Shown here: positions 8,187 through 16,845 of the stretch, piece by piece
Layout: every line of letters begins with the position of its first letter
Position numbering within the stretch: the stretch's first letter is position 1
Source: Micromonospora marina
GTDB taxonomy: Bacteria > Actinomycetota > Actinomycetes > Mycobacteriales > Micromonosporaceae
Assembly (NCBI RefSeq): GCF_900091565.1
Contig: NZ_FMCV01000028.1
Coordinates: 1-64,000 of the forward strand
Reading direction: 5' to 3'
DNA length: 64,000 bases
Made by a program: the position numbers and the translations under genes
The notes under the pieces: generated by a model
Databases searched by the model: none
The model's input: the letters and a program-made list of their open reading frames with translations, nothing else
Told to the model about the DNA's origin: nothing

Positions 8187-9158
8187 TCAGCCGCGCACGT
8201 CTCCGCCGCGGTCCCGGGCCTTGAGCCGGGTGGTGGGCAGCGCGGGCGCGGGCAGCGGCGGTGCCGCGTCGTCGGCGACCACGCCGAAGCGGCGGCCGGC
8301 CGTCCAGTCCTCCCGGGCGGTCACCACCTCATCGTGCGAGCGGCCGACGAAGTTCCACCACATCACCAGTGGCTCCTCGAACGGGGTGCCGCCGAGCAGC
8401 AGCAGCCGGGTGCCCGGCTCGGCGCGCAGTGTCAGCGTGCTCCGCCCGAGGCCCAGGTAGAGCAGCGCGCCGGGAGCCAGCGCCGTGCCGTCGCACTCGG
8501 CGGCCCCGGACATGGCCAGCAGCCCGTACTCGAAGTCCGGACGCAGCGGCAGCGCGGCCGGCGCCGGCCCGCGAACCTCGATCTGCGCGCCGACCAGCGG
8601 GGTGTGCACGACCGCCGGCGAGCGTTCCCCGCCGAGGTCGCCGACGAGCAGCGTGACGTCCAGGTCGCCGGCACGGAAGCGGGGCAGGTCGGCGTGGTGG
8701 GCGAAGGCCGGGTCACCGGCGCGGGCCGGGTCGGGCAGCGCCACCCACAACTGCACGCCGTGCATCAGCGGCGGGTGCACGAGCGGGGAGCGCTCGGAGT
8801 GGGCGATGCCGCGCCCGGAGGTCATCACGTTGAGCTGACCCGGCCGGATGGGCTGCACGTTGCCGAGGCTGTCGCGGTGCAGGATCTCCCCGTCGAGCAG
8901 CCACGTGACGGTCTGGAGCCCGGTGTGCGGGTGCGGCGGCACCTCCATGCCGGGCCGGTCGGCCACGTCGTCGGGCCCGAAGTGGTCGACGAAGCACCAG
9001 GCGCCGACCATCCGGCGCTGCCGCTGCGGCAGCAGCCGGCGCACCGTGGTGTAGCGGCCGAGCGGGACGTCGTGGCCGGGCAGCAGCACGCTGCCCGGGT
9101 CGGTCGGGCCGGTGCCCGGTGGGAGCGTCTGCGCGGGCAGGGATTCGGTGCGGTCCAC
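8187..9158 (-). CDS. Pirin family protein
   Basis: 323-residue bicupin. The N-terminal cupin has the metal site MEVPPHPHTGLQTVTWLL followed by SGRGIAHSERS, in which His residues and a Glu bind iron in pirins. The C-terminal pirin_C cupin ends with LLLGGTPFEEPLVMWWNFV, also conserved. Bacterial pirins often have quercetinase activity or bind metabolic enzymes; which applies here cannot be told. The gene lies between a hypothetical HhH protein and a membrane-anchored beta-sheet protein, all leftward with short gaps. Confidence 0.9.
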   Translation of the reverse strand: MDRTESLPAQTLPPGTGPTDPGSVLLPGHDVPLGRYTTVRRLLPQRQRRMVGAWCFVDHFGPDDVADRPGMEVPPHPHTGLQTVTWLLDGEILHRDSLGNVQPIRPGQLNVMTSGRGIAHSERSPLVHPPLMHGVQLWVALPDPARAGDPAFAHHADLPRFRAGDLDVTLLVGDLGGERSPAVVHTPLVGAQIEVRGPAPAALPLRPDFEYGLLAMSGAAECDGTALAPGALLYLGLGRSTLTLRAEPGTRLLLLGGTPFEEPLVMWWNFVGRSHDEVVTAREDWTAGRRFGVVADDAAPPLPAPALPTTRLKARDRGGDVRG

Positions 9159-9174
9159 CGCCCCGACTGTACGC

Positions 9175-10011
9175 TCAGTACGCGGTGACGCTCACCGCGT
9201 TCGCGCCCCCGACCAGGTCGAGGTAGAGCCGGTCGGCGGCCCGGTCCCAACCCGGTGAGCTGATGAGGTCACCGGCGGCGATCCCGCCGCGGCGCTCGTC
9301 GTACAGGGTCAGGGAACCGGCACCGGAGGCCACCCGCACCCGGGCCGGCGGCGCGTCGGGCACCGTGACTGTGAGTTCGCTGACTCCGCCGGTCATCCGG
9401 ACGGTGAGCGAGCCGTCGAGCCGCGGCAGCAGCAGCCGGGTCACCGCCGCGCCGCCGACCAGGTCGACCCCGGCGAGCCGGGCCTCGCTCAGGTCGAGGC
9501 GCTGCTCGCTGACGCCGCCGATCAGCCGCAGCCGCCAGGTGACCCGCGAGTTGAGCACCACCTCGACGGCGGCCGGGCCGGGGCGGCCGTTCTCCTCGAT
9601 CCGCAGCCGGACCCGGTCCCCCTCAAGCTGCGGGCGCGGGGTCACACCCGAGCCGTCCGGCGCGCCGATCCGGTAGAGGTCGTCGCCGAGGTCGGCGGCC
9701 CGCAGCGTGAACCGGGTCAGCCCGTCGACCAGCTCGAACCGGGCGCGCTGCCGGTCGCCGCGAGGTTCGGTGAGCGTCTGGGCGCCGGCCACCTCGGCGG
9801 TGCCCGCCCCGCCCGAACCGCCGCCCTCGGTGACCGGTGACGGGGGCGCGCCGCCGGAGAAGACCACACCGAGACGGGCCGGGTTGGACAGCGTCACCGC
9901 CACCGCCACCGCGCCGAGCAACACCACCAGCACCGCGGCAGCCGCCAGCAGCCGGGCTCCGCCGGACCAGCGGGGCCGGGTCAGGTAGGGGTCGTCCTCG
10001 GATGCGGTCAT
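9175..10011 (-). CDS. Membrane-anchored hypothetical protein with repeated beta-strand domain
   Basis: 278 residues from ATG 10011, which is preceded by GAGAGGGGACG. A short cytoplasmic N-terminus (MTASEDDPYLTRPRW) leads into one hydrophobic helix, GARLLAAAAVLVVLLGAVAVAVTL. A Gly/Ser-rich linker and a long extracytoplasmic domain of short, alternating strands follow, e.g. WRLRLIGGVSEQRLDLSEARL and LTVRMTGGVSELTVTVPD. The GGVSE repeat suggests a beta-helix or DUF4097-like adhesin fold. Function unknown. Confidence 0.7.
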   Translation of the reverse strand: MTASEDDPYLTRPRWSGGARLLAAAAVLVVLLGAVAVAVTLSNPARLGVVFSGGAPPSPVTEGGGSGGAGTAEVAGAQTLTEPRGDRQRARFELVDGLTRFTLRAADLGDDLYRIGAPDGSGVTPRPQLEGDRVRLRIEENGRPGPAAVEVVLNSRVTWRLRLIGGVSEQRLDLSEARLAGVDLVGGAAVTRLLLPRLDGSLTVRMTGGVSELTVTVPDAPPARVRVASGAGSLTLYDERRGGIAAGDLISSPGWDRAADRLYLDLVGGANAVSVTAY

Positions 10012-10040
10012 GGTCGTCCCCTCTCGCCGGTCCCCACCGG

Positions 10041-10382
10041 TCATACGTCCGCGTCGTCGTCCCGGTTCATTCCCCCTCCGGTACGCGAACGCACCTTGCC
10101 GGCACACGCGGCCAGCACGGCGTGCGCGTCCAGCCCGAGACTCTCGATGGCGACAAGCGCGGTGAACGCCACGTCGGCGAGTTCGGCGGCGACCTCCTCC
10201 CGGGTGTGCGTCACCCCCTTGCGTGGGTTCTGCCCGAGCAGGCCGATCCAGGCCGCGGCGACCTCACCGGCCTCCTCGCCGATCTTGAGGATGCGACAGG
10301 TCAGTTCGGTGTCGCCGCGGCCGTTCGCGGCGTCGAGCCAGGCGCGCGCGTCCCGCGCCGTCGTCCAGATGGTGGCGTCCAC
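10041..10382 (-). CDS. MazG-like nucleotide pyrophosphohydrolase
   Basis: 113 residues from GTG 10382. ILKIGEEAGEVAAAWIGL gives the EExxE metal motif, and EEVAAELADVAFTALVAIESLG gives the ExxD partner, together the Mg2+ site of MazG/dUTPase-like all-alpha hydrolases. Such single-domain proteins cleave NTPs or modified nucleotides to monophosphate and pyrophosphate, cleaning the pool. The frame is open far upstream, but only this part has family character. No clear ribosome site precedes GTG, so the start is uncertain. Confidence 0.75.
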   Translation of the reverse strand: MDATIWTTARDARAWLDAANGRGDTELTCRILKIGEEAGEVAAAWIGLLGQNPRKGVTHTREEVAAELADVAFTALVAIESLGLDAHAVLAACAGKVRSRTGGGMNRDDDADV

Positions 10383-10390
10383 GCGGACCA

Positions 10391-10630
10391 GTGAACCGCA
10401 CCCGCACACCGTTCGCGGAGTACGCCGAGGAGCTGTTCGCCCGGCCGAGGCCGGCGCCGCCCGGGACGACCTGACCCGCTGGGTGCGCACCGGCAAGCGC
10501 CCGGCCGGTGACGCGGTCACCGACCGGCGCGCGGTGGCGGCGCCGGACTTCGGCTGCCGGTTCAGCGACCGGGCCGCCCCGGGCCGCCGGCGCCGGCACC
10601 CGCCCGCTCTACCCGCCCTGCTGAGCCGGG
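10391..10630 (+). pseudogene. Possible frameshifted gene remnant
   Basis: From GTG 10391 one frame reads VNRTRTPFAEYAEELFAR and stops soon after. The next frame continues with well-biased codons as AEAGAARDDLTRWVRTGKRPAGD and on to about 10630. Joining the two frames near 10440 gives a plausible charged helical protein of about 80 residues. I recognise no family, and high-GC shadow frames can mimic this, so confidence is low. Confidence 0.2.
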
Positions 10631-10633
10631 GGC

Positions 10634-11413
10634 TCAGTCCTCCGCGCGGCCGTACCAGCCGCCGCGGTAGACGGTGCCCGGCGGGGCCGTCTCCGGTTCC
10701 GGCTCCAGCTGCGGCTCCGGCTGCGGCGGCACGTCGCCGGCGGTACGGCGGGAGCGGCGGACGCGGCTGACCACGAACCAGCAGACACCGGCCACCACGG
10801 CCACGATGACGAACTTCTGGAACGTGCCCGCGTACGCCTCGACCACGTGCCACTGCTCGCCGAGGAGGTAACCGGCGAGGACGAACGTGGTGTTCCAGAT
10901 CAGGCTGCCCAGCGCGGTGTAGAGCAGGAAGACCGGAACTGGCATCCGTTCCACTCCGGCCGGGATGGAGATGAGACTGCGGAAGATCGGAATCATCCGG
11001 CCGAAGAACACCGCCTTGACGCCGTGGCGCAGGAACCACGCCTCGGTGCGGTCCACGTCCTCCAGCTTGATCAGCGGCAGCCGCGCGGCCAGGGCGCGCA
11101 TCCGGTCCCGCCCGAGGGCCGCGCCGATGTAGTAGAGCGCCAACGCGCCCACGATCGACCCGAGCGTGGTCCAGACGATGGCGCCGACCAGGCTCATCTT
11201 GCCCTGGCTCGCGGTGAAGCCGGCCAGCGGCAGGATCACCTCGCTGGGGATGGGCGGGAACAGGTTCTCCAGGGCCACCGCGAGCCCGGCGCCCGGCCCA
11301 CCGAGGCGTTCCATCAGGCCGGTGACCCAGCCGGTCACTCCGTCGCCGGCCGGTTCCGCGGCCCGCGCGGCGCTCACCCGGGGGACGGCGAGCAGCTGTG
11401 CGTTTCCGATCAT
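10634..11413 (-). CDS. DedA family membrane protein
   Basis: 259-residue polytopic inner-membrane protein of the DedA/VTT family, members of which act as flippases or transporters for undecaprenyl phosphate or phospholipid. The diagnostic ENLFPPIPSEVILPLAGF and FFGRMIPIFRSLISIPAG segments are intact, including the re-entrant loop Glu and the paired Arg residues. A cytoplasmic Pro/Glu-rich tail (QPEPQLEPEPETAPP) extends the usual length. Its start codon lies 42 bases from a divergent nitrilase-like gene, so the two probably share a regulatory region. Confidence 0.9.
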   Translation of the reverse strand: MIGNAQLLAVPRVSAARAAEPAGDGVTGWVTGLMERLGGPGAGLAVALENLFPPIPSEVILPLAGFTASQGKMSLVGAIVWTTLGSIVGALALYYIGAALGRDRMRALAARLPLIKLEDVDRTEAWFLRHGVKAVFFGRMIPIFRSLISIPAGVERMPVPVFLLYTALGSLIWNTTFVLAGYLLGEQWHVVEAYAGTFQKFVIVAVVAGVCWFVVSRVRRSRRTAGDVPPQPEPQLEPEPETAPPGTVYRGGWYGRAED

Positions 11414-11455
11414 CCGTCAAACGTTACGGGGCGAAGCTGCGAACGGCCACGCGGC

Positions 11456-12172
11456 ATGGAAACCATTATCGTGTACGTCGTGCGTACACCGTTGCGGATC
11501 GCCGTCGCCCAGCCGCTGACCCGCTCCCACGACGTCGAGGGCAACGCCGCCCGGCACGCCGACGCGGTGCGCGCCGCCGCGGCCCGGGTGGTGGTCTTCC
11601 CGGAGATGTCGCTGACCGGGTACGAACTGACCGCCGCGCCACTGGAACCGGACGATCCCCGGCTCGCGCCGCTGCGGGGCGCGTGCGCCGAGACCTGCAC
11701 GCTGGCGCTGGCCGGGGCGCCGGTGCCCGGGCCGCACATCGGGGTGCTCGCCGTCGACCCCGAGGGCGTGCGGGTCGCGTACCGGAAGATGTTCCTGGGT
11801 GGCGCGGAGCCGCGGCACATGCGACCGGGCCGGGAGCCGGCGGTGCTCGATGTGGACGGCTGGCGGCTGGGCCTGGCGGTGTGCAAGGACACCGGGACAC
11901 CGGAGCACGCGGCGGCGACGGTGGCCCTGGGCGCGGACGCCTACCTGGCCGGGGTGCTGGAGTCGGCAGACGACGCGGCCGTGCCGGACGAACGCGCACG
12001 CCGGGTCGCCGCCACGCACGGCGCGTGGGTCGTGACGGCGAGTTTCGCCGGGTCGACCGGAGGCGGGTACACGCGGGCCGCTGGTGGCTCCGGCATCTGG
12101 TCACCGGCGGGTGAGCCGGTGATCCGCGCCGGCGCGGACGCAGGCGAGGTGGCCACGGGGACGCTGCGCTGA
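11456..12172 (+). CDS. Carbon-nitrogen hydrolase (nitrilase superfamily)
   Basis: 238 residues. The catalytic Glu-Lys-Cys triad is visible: Glu in VVVFPEMSLTGYE, Lys in VRVAYRKMFLGG and Cys in LGLAVCKDTGTPEHA. The enzyme would hydrolyse an amide or related C-N bond; the substrate is unknown. The family core begins at RIAVAQPLTRSHDVEG, so GTG 11480 is a serious alternative to ATG 11456. A perfect palindrome (11471-11489) spans the alternative start, and if the promoter is just upstream the mRNA may be nearly leaderless. Confidence 0.82.
   Translation: METIIVYVVRTPLRIAVAQPLTRSHDVEGNAARHADAVRAAAARVVVFPEMSLTGYELTAAPLEPDDPRLAPLRGACAETCTLALAGAPVPGPHIGVLAVDPEGVRVAYRKMFLGGAEPRHMRPGREPAVLDVDGWRLGLAVCKDTGTPEHAAATVALGADAYLAGVLESADDAAVPDERARRVAATHGAWVVTASFAGSTGGGYTRAAGGSGIWSPAGEPVIRAGADAGEVATGTLR
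11471..11489. promoter_or_regulatory. Palindromic operator-like site at the hydrolase start
   Basis: GTGTACG (11471-11477) and CGTACAC (11483-11489) form a perfect inverted repeat with 5-base spacing, in the divergent dedA/hydrolase region. The geometry suits a dimeric repressor; no regulator gene is adjacent. Confidence 0.4.
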
Positions 12173-12258
12173 GGACGGATCCCCTACGCTGTGGAACGGA
12201 TGCCCGAGGCGGCCGCCCTGGTGACGGAGACGATCCGCGCTGTCGCGCCGACCGCGGC

Positions 12259-13701
12259 TCAGCCCTCGTCGGCGCCGCCGCGCAGCCGCTCGTAGCCGTC
12301 GATCAGCCTGCGCAGCGCGGCGGCGGTGATCGGGTCGATCTTGTCGTCCTCGGCCGCGTCCTCGATCTTCTCGCGGAGGTCCTCGACCCGCTTGCCCCTG
12401 TCCCTCGCCTTGCCCCGGTCCAGCTCGGCGGCCTTCTTCCGCAGGTCGTCGGCGGTCTTGGGGTCGATCAGCCCGATCGCCTCGGCCCGGTCGAGCAGCT
12501 CGTCGAACCGGTCGCCGAGCTGCCGCAGCGTCACCGGTTCGGGTGCCGTCGACGGCGGCGCGGCGCGGCTGGGCTTCGGGGCGGGCGGCTCGGCGGCGCC
12601 GGTCGTGGGGCCCGTGGTGGGCGCGGCCGCAGGCGGCGTGCCGGAGCCGTCGCCCCGCACCAGCGAGCCGACCACGGCGAGCAGCAGAACTACCGCACCG
12701 GCCACCAGCAGCCCGAACAGCCGGTTCGACGAGACGGCCGGGCGCGGCGGCGCGACGGAACGTGCCGGCGGGGCCGGGCGGTACGCGGCGGCCGGGGACC
12801 GTTCGACGAGGGTGGGCGGGTGCGCCACCGGAGCCACGGTGGGCAGGATCGCGGTCGGCGGGTCCACTGGGCGGCCCGCGCCCAGCCGGTCGGCGAGCCG
12901 GGCCGCGGCGGGCCGCCGCGCCGGGTCCACCGCCAGGCAGGCCAGGACCAGGTCGGTGATCTCCGGCGGCAGGCCCGGCACCCGCGGCGGCGGCACCGGC
13001 GGCCGGTCGCGCCGCACGTCCACCACGTCGTCCCAGCTGCGCACCGGGAGCGGTGCCCGACCGGTGAGGCTGCGGTAGAGCAGGACGCCGAGCGCGTACA
13101 CGTCGCCGGCCGGGTTCGCCGGGCCGGGATCCAGGCGCTCCGGGGCGAAGTACGCGGGGGTGCCCATCAGCAGCGCGCCGGTCTGCCTGGTCACCGGGTG
13201 CGGGCCGGCGGGTGCGGCGATGCCGAAGTCGAGCACCTTCGCGCCGGTCTCGGTGAGCATCACGTTCGCCGGCTTGATGTCGCGGTGCACCACACCGATC
13301 CGGTGCGCCGCGGCCAGCGCCCCGGCGACCTGCCCGGCCGTGCGGACCGCGTCCGGCCAGGCCAGCGGACCGCCGACCAGCCGGTCGGCGAGCGTCTGCC
13401 CCTCCACCAGCTCCATCACCAGGTACGGGACCACGACGCCGCTGTCCAGCGTCGCCTCGCCGTAGTCGTACACCTGGGTCACGTGCGGGTGGGTGAGCCG
13501 TGCCGCCGCGCGGGCCTCGCGCTGGATGACCGCCCGCAGTTGCGGATCGGCGGCGAGCTGCCCGGCGAGGGCCTTGACCGCGACGGGCCGGTGCAGCACC
13601 TCGTCGTCGGCACGCCACACCTCGGACATCCCACCGAGGCCGATGCGTTCGCGCAGGACGTATCGGTCGTGCAGGCGCAGGGCGGGCGTGAACGGCGACA
13701 T
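12259..13701 (-). CDS. Membrane-anchored Ser/Thr protein kinase (PknB type)
   Basis: 480 residues. The kinase domain (about residues 13-270) shows the glycine loop RIGLGGMSEVW, VAVKAL with the ATP-binding Lys, the catalytic VVHRDIKPANVML, DFG in KVLDFGIAAP and the MGTPAYFAPERL substrate loop. A Pro-rich juxtamembrane stretch leads to one helix (LFGLLVAGAVVLLLAVVGSLV). The outer part is a Pro/Thr/Ala linker plus a charged helical repeat (GLIDPKTADDLRKKAAEL, KIDPITAAALRRLIDGYERL). No PASTA repeats are present, unlike PknB, so the sensed ligand is probably different. No phosphatase or substrate is adjacent. Confidence 0.92.
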   Translation of the reverse strand: MSPFTPALRLHDRYVLRERIGLGGMSEVWRADDEVLHRPVAVKALAGQLAADPQLRAVIQREARAAARLTHPHVTQVYDYGEATLDSGVVVPYLVMELVEGQTLADRLVGGPLAWPDAVRTAGQVAGALAAAHRIGVVHRDIKPANVMLTETGAKVLDFGIAAPAGPHPVTRQTGALLMGTPAYFAPERLDPGPANPAGDVYALGVLLYRSLTGRAPLPVRSWDDVVDVRRDRPPVPPPRVPGLPPEITDLVLACLAVDPARRPAAARLADRLGAGRPVDPPTAILPTVAPVAHPPTLVERSPAAAYRPAPPARSVAPPRPAVSSNRLFGLLVAGAVVLLLAVVGSLVRGDGSGTPPAAAPTTGPTTGAAEPPAPKPSRAAPPSTAPEPVTLRQLGDRFDELLDRAEAIGLIDPKTADDLRKKAAELDRGKARDRGKRVEDLREKIEDAAEDDKIDPITAAALRRLIDGYERLRGGADEG

Positions 13702-13762
13702 GATGCCTCCAGTCTGCCCGTCCGGTCCCCGTGCCCGTCAACCGCCCGGCGCGCGGCCCCGG

Positions 13763-14644
13763 TCAGGGCTTGCGGGCGACCCCGCCGTACATGCTGACCT
13801 CGACCACCGACGGGCGCGGCTCGGGCTCGCCGTCGGCACGCCACTCGGCGACCGAGCAGACGCCCGGCTCGACCGGTTCCAGGCCGTCGAAGAAACGCAC
13901 GACCTCCTCCCGGCTGCGCAGGTTGATCACGCCGTGCGGGCCGCCGCCGCGGGCCGCCGCCTTCGCCTCGGCGGCCAACTCGGCGGGCAGGTAGTCGTGG
14001 GTGGCGTGCGAGGCGGCCAGGTAGCTGCCGGCGGGTAACGCGTCCAGCAGGTGACCGACGATCGCGTACGGATCATCGCGGTCGGGCACGAAGTGCAGCA
14101 CCGCCAGCAGCATCAACGCGACCGGCTGGGACAGGTCGAGCGTGCGGCGCAGGTCGGGGTGGGCGAGGATGCGCTCCGGGTCACGCAGGTCCGCGTCGAG
14201 GTACGCGGTGGCACCCTCGGCCGAACTGGTGAGCAGCGCACGGGCGTGCGCAAGCACGATCGGGTCGTTGTCGACGTAGACCACCCGGGCCCGCGGGTCG
14301 GTCGACTGCGCCACCTCGTGCGTGTTGTCGGCGGTGGGGATGCCGGTGCCGATGTCCAGGAACTGCCGGACGCCCGCCTCGCCCGTCAGGTGGCGCACGG
14401 CGCGGCGCAGGAACCGCCGGTTCTCCAACGCGCTGATCCGGATGGTCGGGAACCGCTCGGCCATCGCGTCGCCGGAGTCACGGTCGGCCTGGAAGTTGTC
14501 CTTGCCGCCGAGCCAGTAGTTGTACCGGCGGGCCGGGTGCGCCACGCTGGTGTCGATCCGGTCGGCAAGCGATCCGGAATCGGGTGCCGTACCTGTTGCG
14601 TCGCTGGTCAAGGCCGCCTCCACGACTCGCGTACCACCGTCCAC
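13763..14644 (-). CDS. DUF574-family SAM-dependent methyltransferase
   Basis: 293 residues of the actinomycete DUF574 methyltransferase family. PARRYNYWLGGKDNFQADR is the family hallmark. QFLDIGTGIPTADNTHEVAQ is the SAM-binding loop, and ARVVYVDNDPIVLAHARALL gives the acidic residue that holds the ribose. Substrates of this abundant family are mostly unknown. It is followed by an XRE regulator and a DUF397 protein on the same strand, a frequent grouping in streptomycetes and relatives. The start may be slightly downstream of 14644. Confidence 0.87.
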   Translation of the reverse strand: MDGGTRVVEAALTSDATGTAPDSGSLADRIDTSVAHPARRYNYWLGGKDNFQADRDSGDAMAERFPTIRISALENRRFLRRAVRHLTGEAGVRQFLDIGTGIPTADNTHEVAQSTDPRARVVYVDNDPIVLAHARALLTSSAEGATAYLDADLRDPERILAHPDLRRTLDLSQPVALMLLAVLHFVPDRDDPYAIVGHLLDALPAGSYLAASHATHDYLPAELAAEAKAAARGGGPHGVINLRSREEVVRFFDGLEPVEPGVCSVAEWRADGEPEPRPSVVEVSMYGGVARKP

Positions 14645-14686
14645 TGTCCCCGGTCGCCGTCATGCTACTGCCCGGCGCCGTTCCGG

Positions 14687-15574
14687 TCAGGCCGGGTACA
14701 GCTCGTCGCGCAGGCGGGCCAGCAGTTCCGGGGTCCGCTCCGGCGGGGCGGCCTCCACGCACAACCGCTCCATCGCCTCGGCGTAGAAGTCCAGGTCGTC
14801 GCGCTTGTCGAGGTAGATCGCACTGGTGAGCTGCTCGATGTAGACGATGTCGGGCAGGTCGGCGTCACCGAAGCGCAGGATGCTGAACGCACCGCTGGCC
14901 GCGGCGTGCCCACCGGCGGCGAACGGGACGATCTGCAGCCGCACGTGCGGGCCGGAGGTCGCCTCGATCAGCGCGTCCATCTGCTCCCGCATCACCGCCG
15001 CGCCCCCGATCGGGCGGCGCAGCACCGCCTCGTCGAGCACCGCCCACAGCTGCGGCGGGTCGGCCCGCCGCAGCAGTTCCCTGCGCTGCATCCGCAGCTC
15101 CACCCGCCGGTCCAGCTCCGCGCCCGACGCGCTGCGATGGCCGAGCAGGATCACCTCCCGGGCGTACGCCGCGGTCTGCAGCAGACCGGGCACGAACTGC
15201 ACCTCGTACGTGCGGATCAGCGCGGCGGCCGCCTCCAGGCCAAGGTAGGACTGGAACCAGGCGGGGAGCACATCGCCGTAGCGGTGCCACCAGCCCGGGC
15301 TGTTCGCGTCCCGGGCCAGCTTGAGCAGCGCGTCGCGGTCCTGGGTCGCGGTGACGCCGTAGAGCGTGAGCAGGTCGGCCACGTCGCGTTCCTTGAAGCC
15401 GACCCGACCCAGCTCCATCCGGCTGATCTTCGACTCGGACGAGCGGATCTCCCACCCGGCGGTCTCGCGGCTGACCCCGGCGCTCTCCCGCAGCCGGCGC
15501 AGCTGCCCGCCGAGCAGCATGCGCAGCACCGTCGGACCGCTTGTCGGACCACCCTCGACGGGCACCGTCGCCAC
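14687..15574 (-). CDS. XRE-family regulator with DUF5753 domain
   Basis: 295 residues. The N-terminal helix-turn-helix (LRRLRESAGVSRETAGWEI, then SESKISRMELGR) binds DNA. The remainder (about 100-290) is the DUF5753 effector domain, recognisable from FVPGLLQTAAYAREV and LRRPIGGAAVMREQMDALIE. These regulators of the BldB/WhiJ-associated class usually pair with a small DUF397 protein, and one is encoded directly upstream at 15680-15934. Target genes are unknown. GAACCGAC repeated at 15619-15626 and 15642-15649 in its promoter region is a candidate site. Confidence 0.9.
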   Translation of the reverse strand: MATVPVEGGPTSGPTVLRMLLGGQLRRLRESAGVSRETAGWEIRSSESKISRMELGRVGFKERDVADLLTLYGVTATQDRDALLKLARDANSPGWWHRYGDVLPAWFQSYLGLEAAAALIRTYEVQFVPGLLQTAAYAREVILLGHRSASGAELDRRVELRMQRRELLRRADPPQLWAVLDEAVLRRPIGGAAVMREQMDALIEATSGPHVRLQIVPFAAGGHAAASGAFSILRFGDADLPDIVYIEQLTSAIYLDKRDDLDFYAEAMERLCVEAAPPERTPELLARLRDELYPA

Positions 15575-15679
15575 CTGACCGCCCTCGCATCCCGACCGCC
15601 CCGGCCGGGCACCCTCCCGAACCGACGAGTAAGCATGCCATGAACCGACAGTGAGATGAACTCCCCCGGACGGACGGAG

Positions 15680-15934
15680 TCAGTCCCGTATACGGGACGG
15701 CGGGATCAGGTGGTCGAAGTCGCCGTCGCGGGCGCCGAGCACGAACGCGGCGATCTCGTCCACCGTGTAGATGAGCGCCGGCCCCTCGGGGTGCCGGGAG
15801 TTGCGGACCGCGATGCCGCCACCGGGCAGCTCGGCCAGTTCGACGCAATTGCCGCTGGGGTTGCTGCGGCGGCTCTTCAGCCAGCGCATCGGTGGCAACT
15901 CGGTCACGGGCACGCCGTTCGGCGGTTGCTGCAT
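15680..15934 (-). CDS. DUF397 protein
   Basis: 84 residues with the DUF397 core LKSRRSNPSGNCVELAELPGGGIAVRNSRHPEGPALIYT and the closing DEIAAFVLGARDGDFDHL. DUF397 proteins act with XRE-DUF5753 regulators in actinomycete differentiation, and have been likened to antitoxin or anti-regulator partners. It precedes the XRE gene by 105 bases on the same strand. A cluster of TGCATC repeats lies 77-108 bases upstream of its start. Confidence 0.88.
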   Translation of the reverse strand: MQQPPNGVPVTELPPMRWLKSRRSNPSGNCVELAELPGGGIAVRNSRHPEGPALIYTVDEIAAFVLGARDGDFDHLIPPSRIRD

Positions 15935-16010
15935 GGGCGTCCTTCGGGATGAGCCAGCCGAGGCCGCGGGGAGGAGCGGTGGGTGGCGACGTCTGTCGAC
16001 TGAGGAGTGA

Positions 16011-16042
16011 GATGCACGTGCATCTGCTATTGCATCTGCAAT
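16011..16042. promoter_or_regulatory. Adjacent palindromes built on TGCATC repeats
   Basis: GATGCACGTGCATC (16011-16024) is a perfect palindrome; ATTGCA-TC-TGCAAT (16029-16042) is a second. They share the direct repeat TGCATCTGC at 16019 and 16031. The cluster lies in the divergent spacer between the DUF397 and GGDEF genes and looks like a cooperative operator. Confidence 0.5.
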
Positions 16043-16158
16043 GGACAGAGAGCATGATAGCCGAAATACGGTGTGCCGGTTCGTTCACGCACGGTGACCC
16101 GAGCCCGGCCCCGGGACGCCGCTCCGCGCGGCTTCGGGACTGCGGTGAGGAGGACGCG

Positions 16159-16794
16159 TTGGCGGATCCGATGACCATCGCCTCCGGCATCTCCGCCGCG
16201 GGCGCCCTCGTCTCCGCCTGGCAGTTGCGCCGCCGCGCGCTGCGCGCCGAAGCCGAGATCGAGCTGCTCCAGGCCGAGCTGGCCGCCGAGCGGCACGCCG
16301 CCAGCCACGACCCGCTCACCGGGCTGCCGAACCGCCGCGCGTTCTTCCGGCTGGCCGCCGCCCTGCTCACCGACCCCGCCGGTCAGCCGCTCGTCGCAGT
16401 CGTGCTCGACCTGGACGACTTCAAGCAGGTAAACGACCGCTACGGGCACGCCGCCGGGGACCAGGTGCTGGTCAGCGTGGCGCAACGGCTGGCCGCGTTC
16501 GCCGGCCCCAACCTGGTGGCCCGGCTCGGCGGCGACGAGTTCGCCGGCCTGCTGGCCAGTCCCACGCCGGACCGCCGGTGGATCGAACACGCCACCCGGC
16601 GGCTCTGCGAGGCGCTCGCCGCGCCGATCCCGCTGGGTGCGCGCAGCATCCAGGTCACCGCCTCGGTCGGGCTCGCGCCGGTGCACTGCCCCACCCAGCT
16701 CACCGACGCGCTCTGCCGCGCCGACGCGGCCATGTACGAGGCGAAGACGCTCGGCGCCGCCCGCCCGGCCCGCCAACTCGTCGCGGAGTGCTGA
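16159..16794 (+). CDS. GGDEF domain protein (putative diguanylate cyclase)
   Basis: 211 residues. After a short hydrophobic/charged N-terminus and a coiled-coil-like helix (LRAEAEIELLQAELAAERHAA), the GGDEF domain carries SHDPLTGLPNRRAFFRL, LDDFKQVNDRYGHAAGD and the intact active-site motif LVARLGGDEFAGLL. It would make cyclic di-GMP from GTP. No RxxD inhibitory site precedes GGDEF, so product feedback is unlikely. TTG 16159 is chosen because GAGGAGG sits 5 bases upstream; ATG 16171 is too far from it. No sensory domain is fused, so control is probably by expression or by a partner. Confidence 0.88.
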   Translation: MADPMTIASGISAAGALVSAWQLRRRALRAEAEIELLQAELAAERHAASHDPLTGLPNRRAFFRLAAALLTDPAGQPLVAVVLDLDDFKQVNDRYGHAAGDQVLVSVAQRLAAFAGPNLVARLGGDEFAGLLASPTPDRRWIEHATRRLCEALAAPIPLGARSIQVTASVGLAPVHCPTQLTDALCRADAAMYEAKTLGAARPARQLVAEC

Positions 16795-16845
16795 CCGCGC
16801 TCGGTTCAGCCGGCGCGCGTGCCGCGTCTCGGCGTACCCGGCGGG

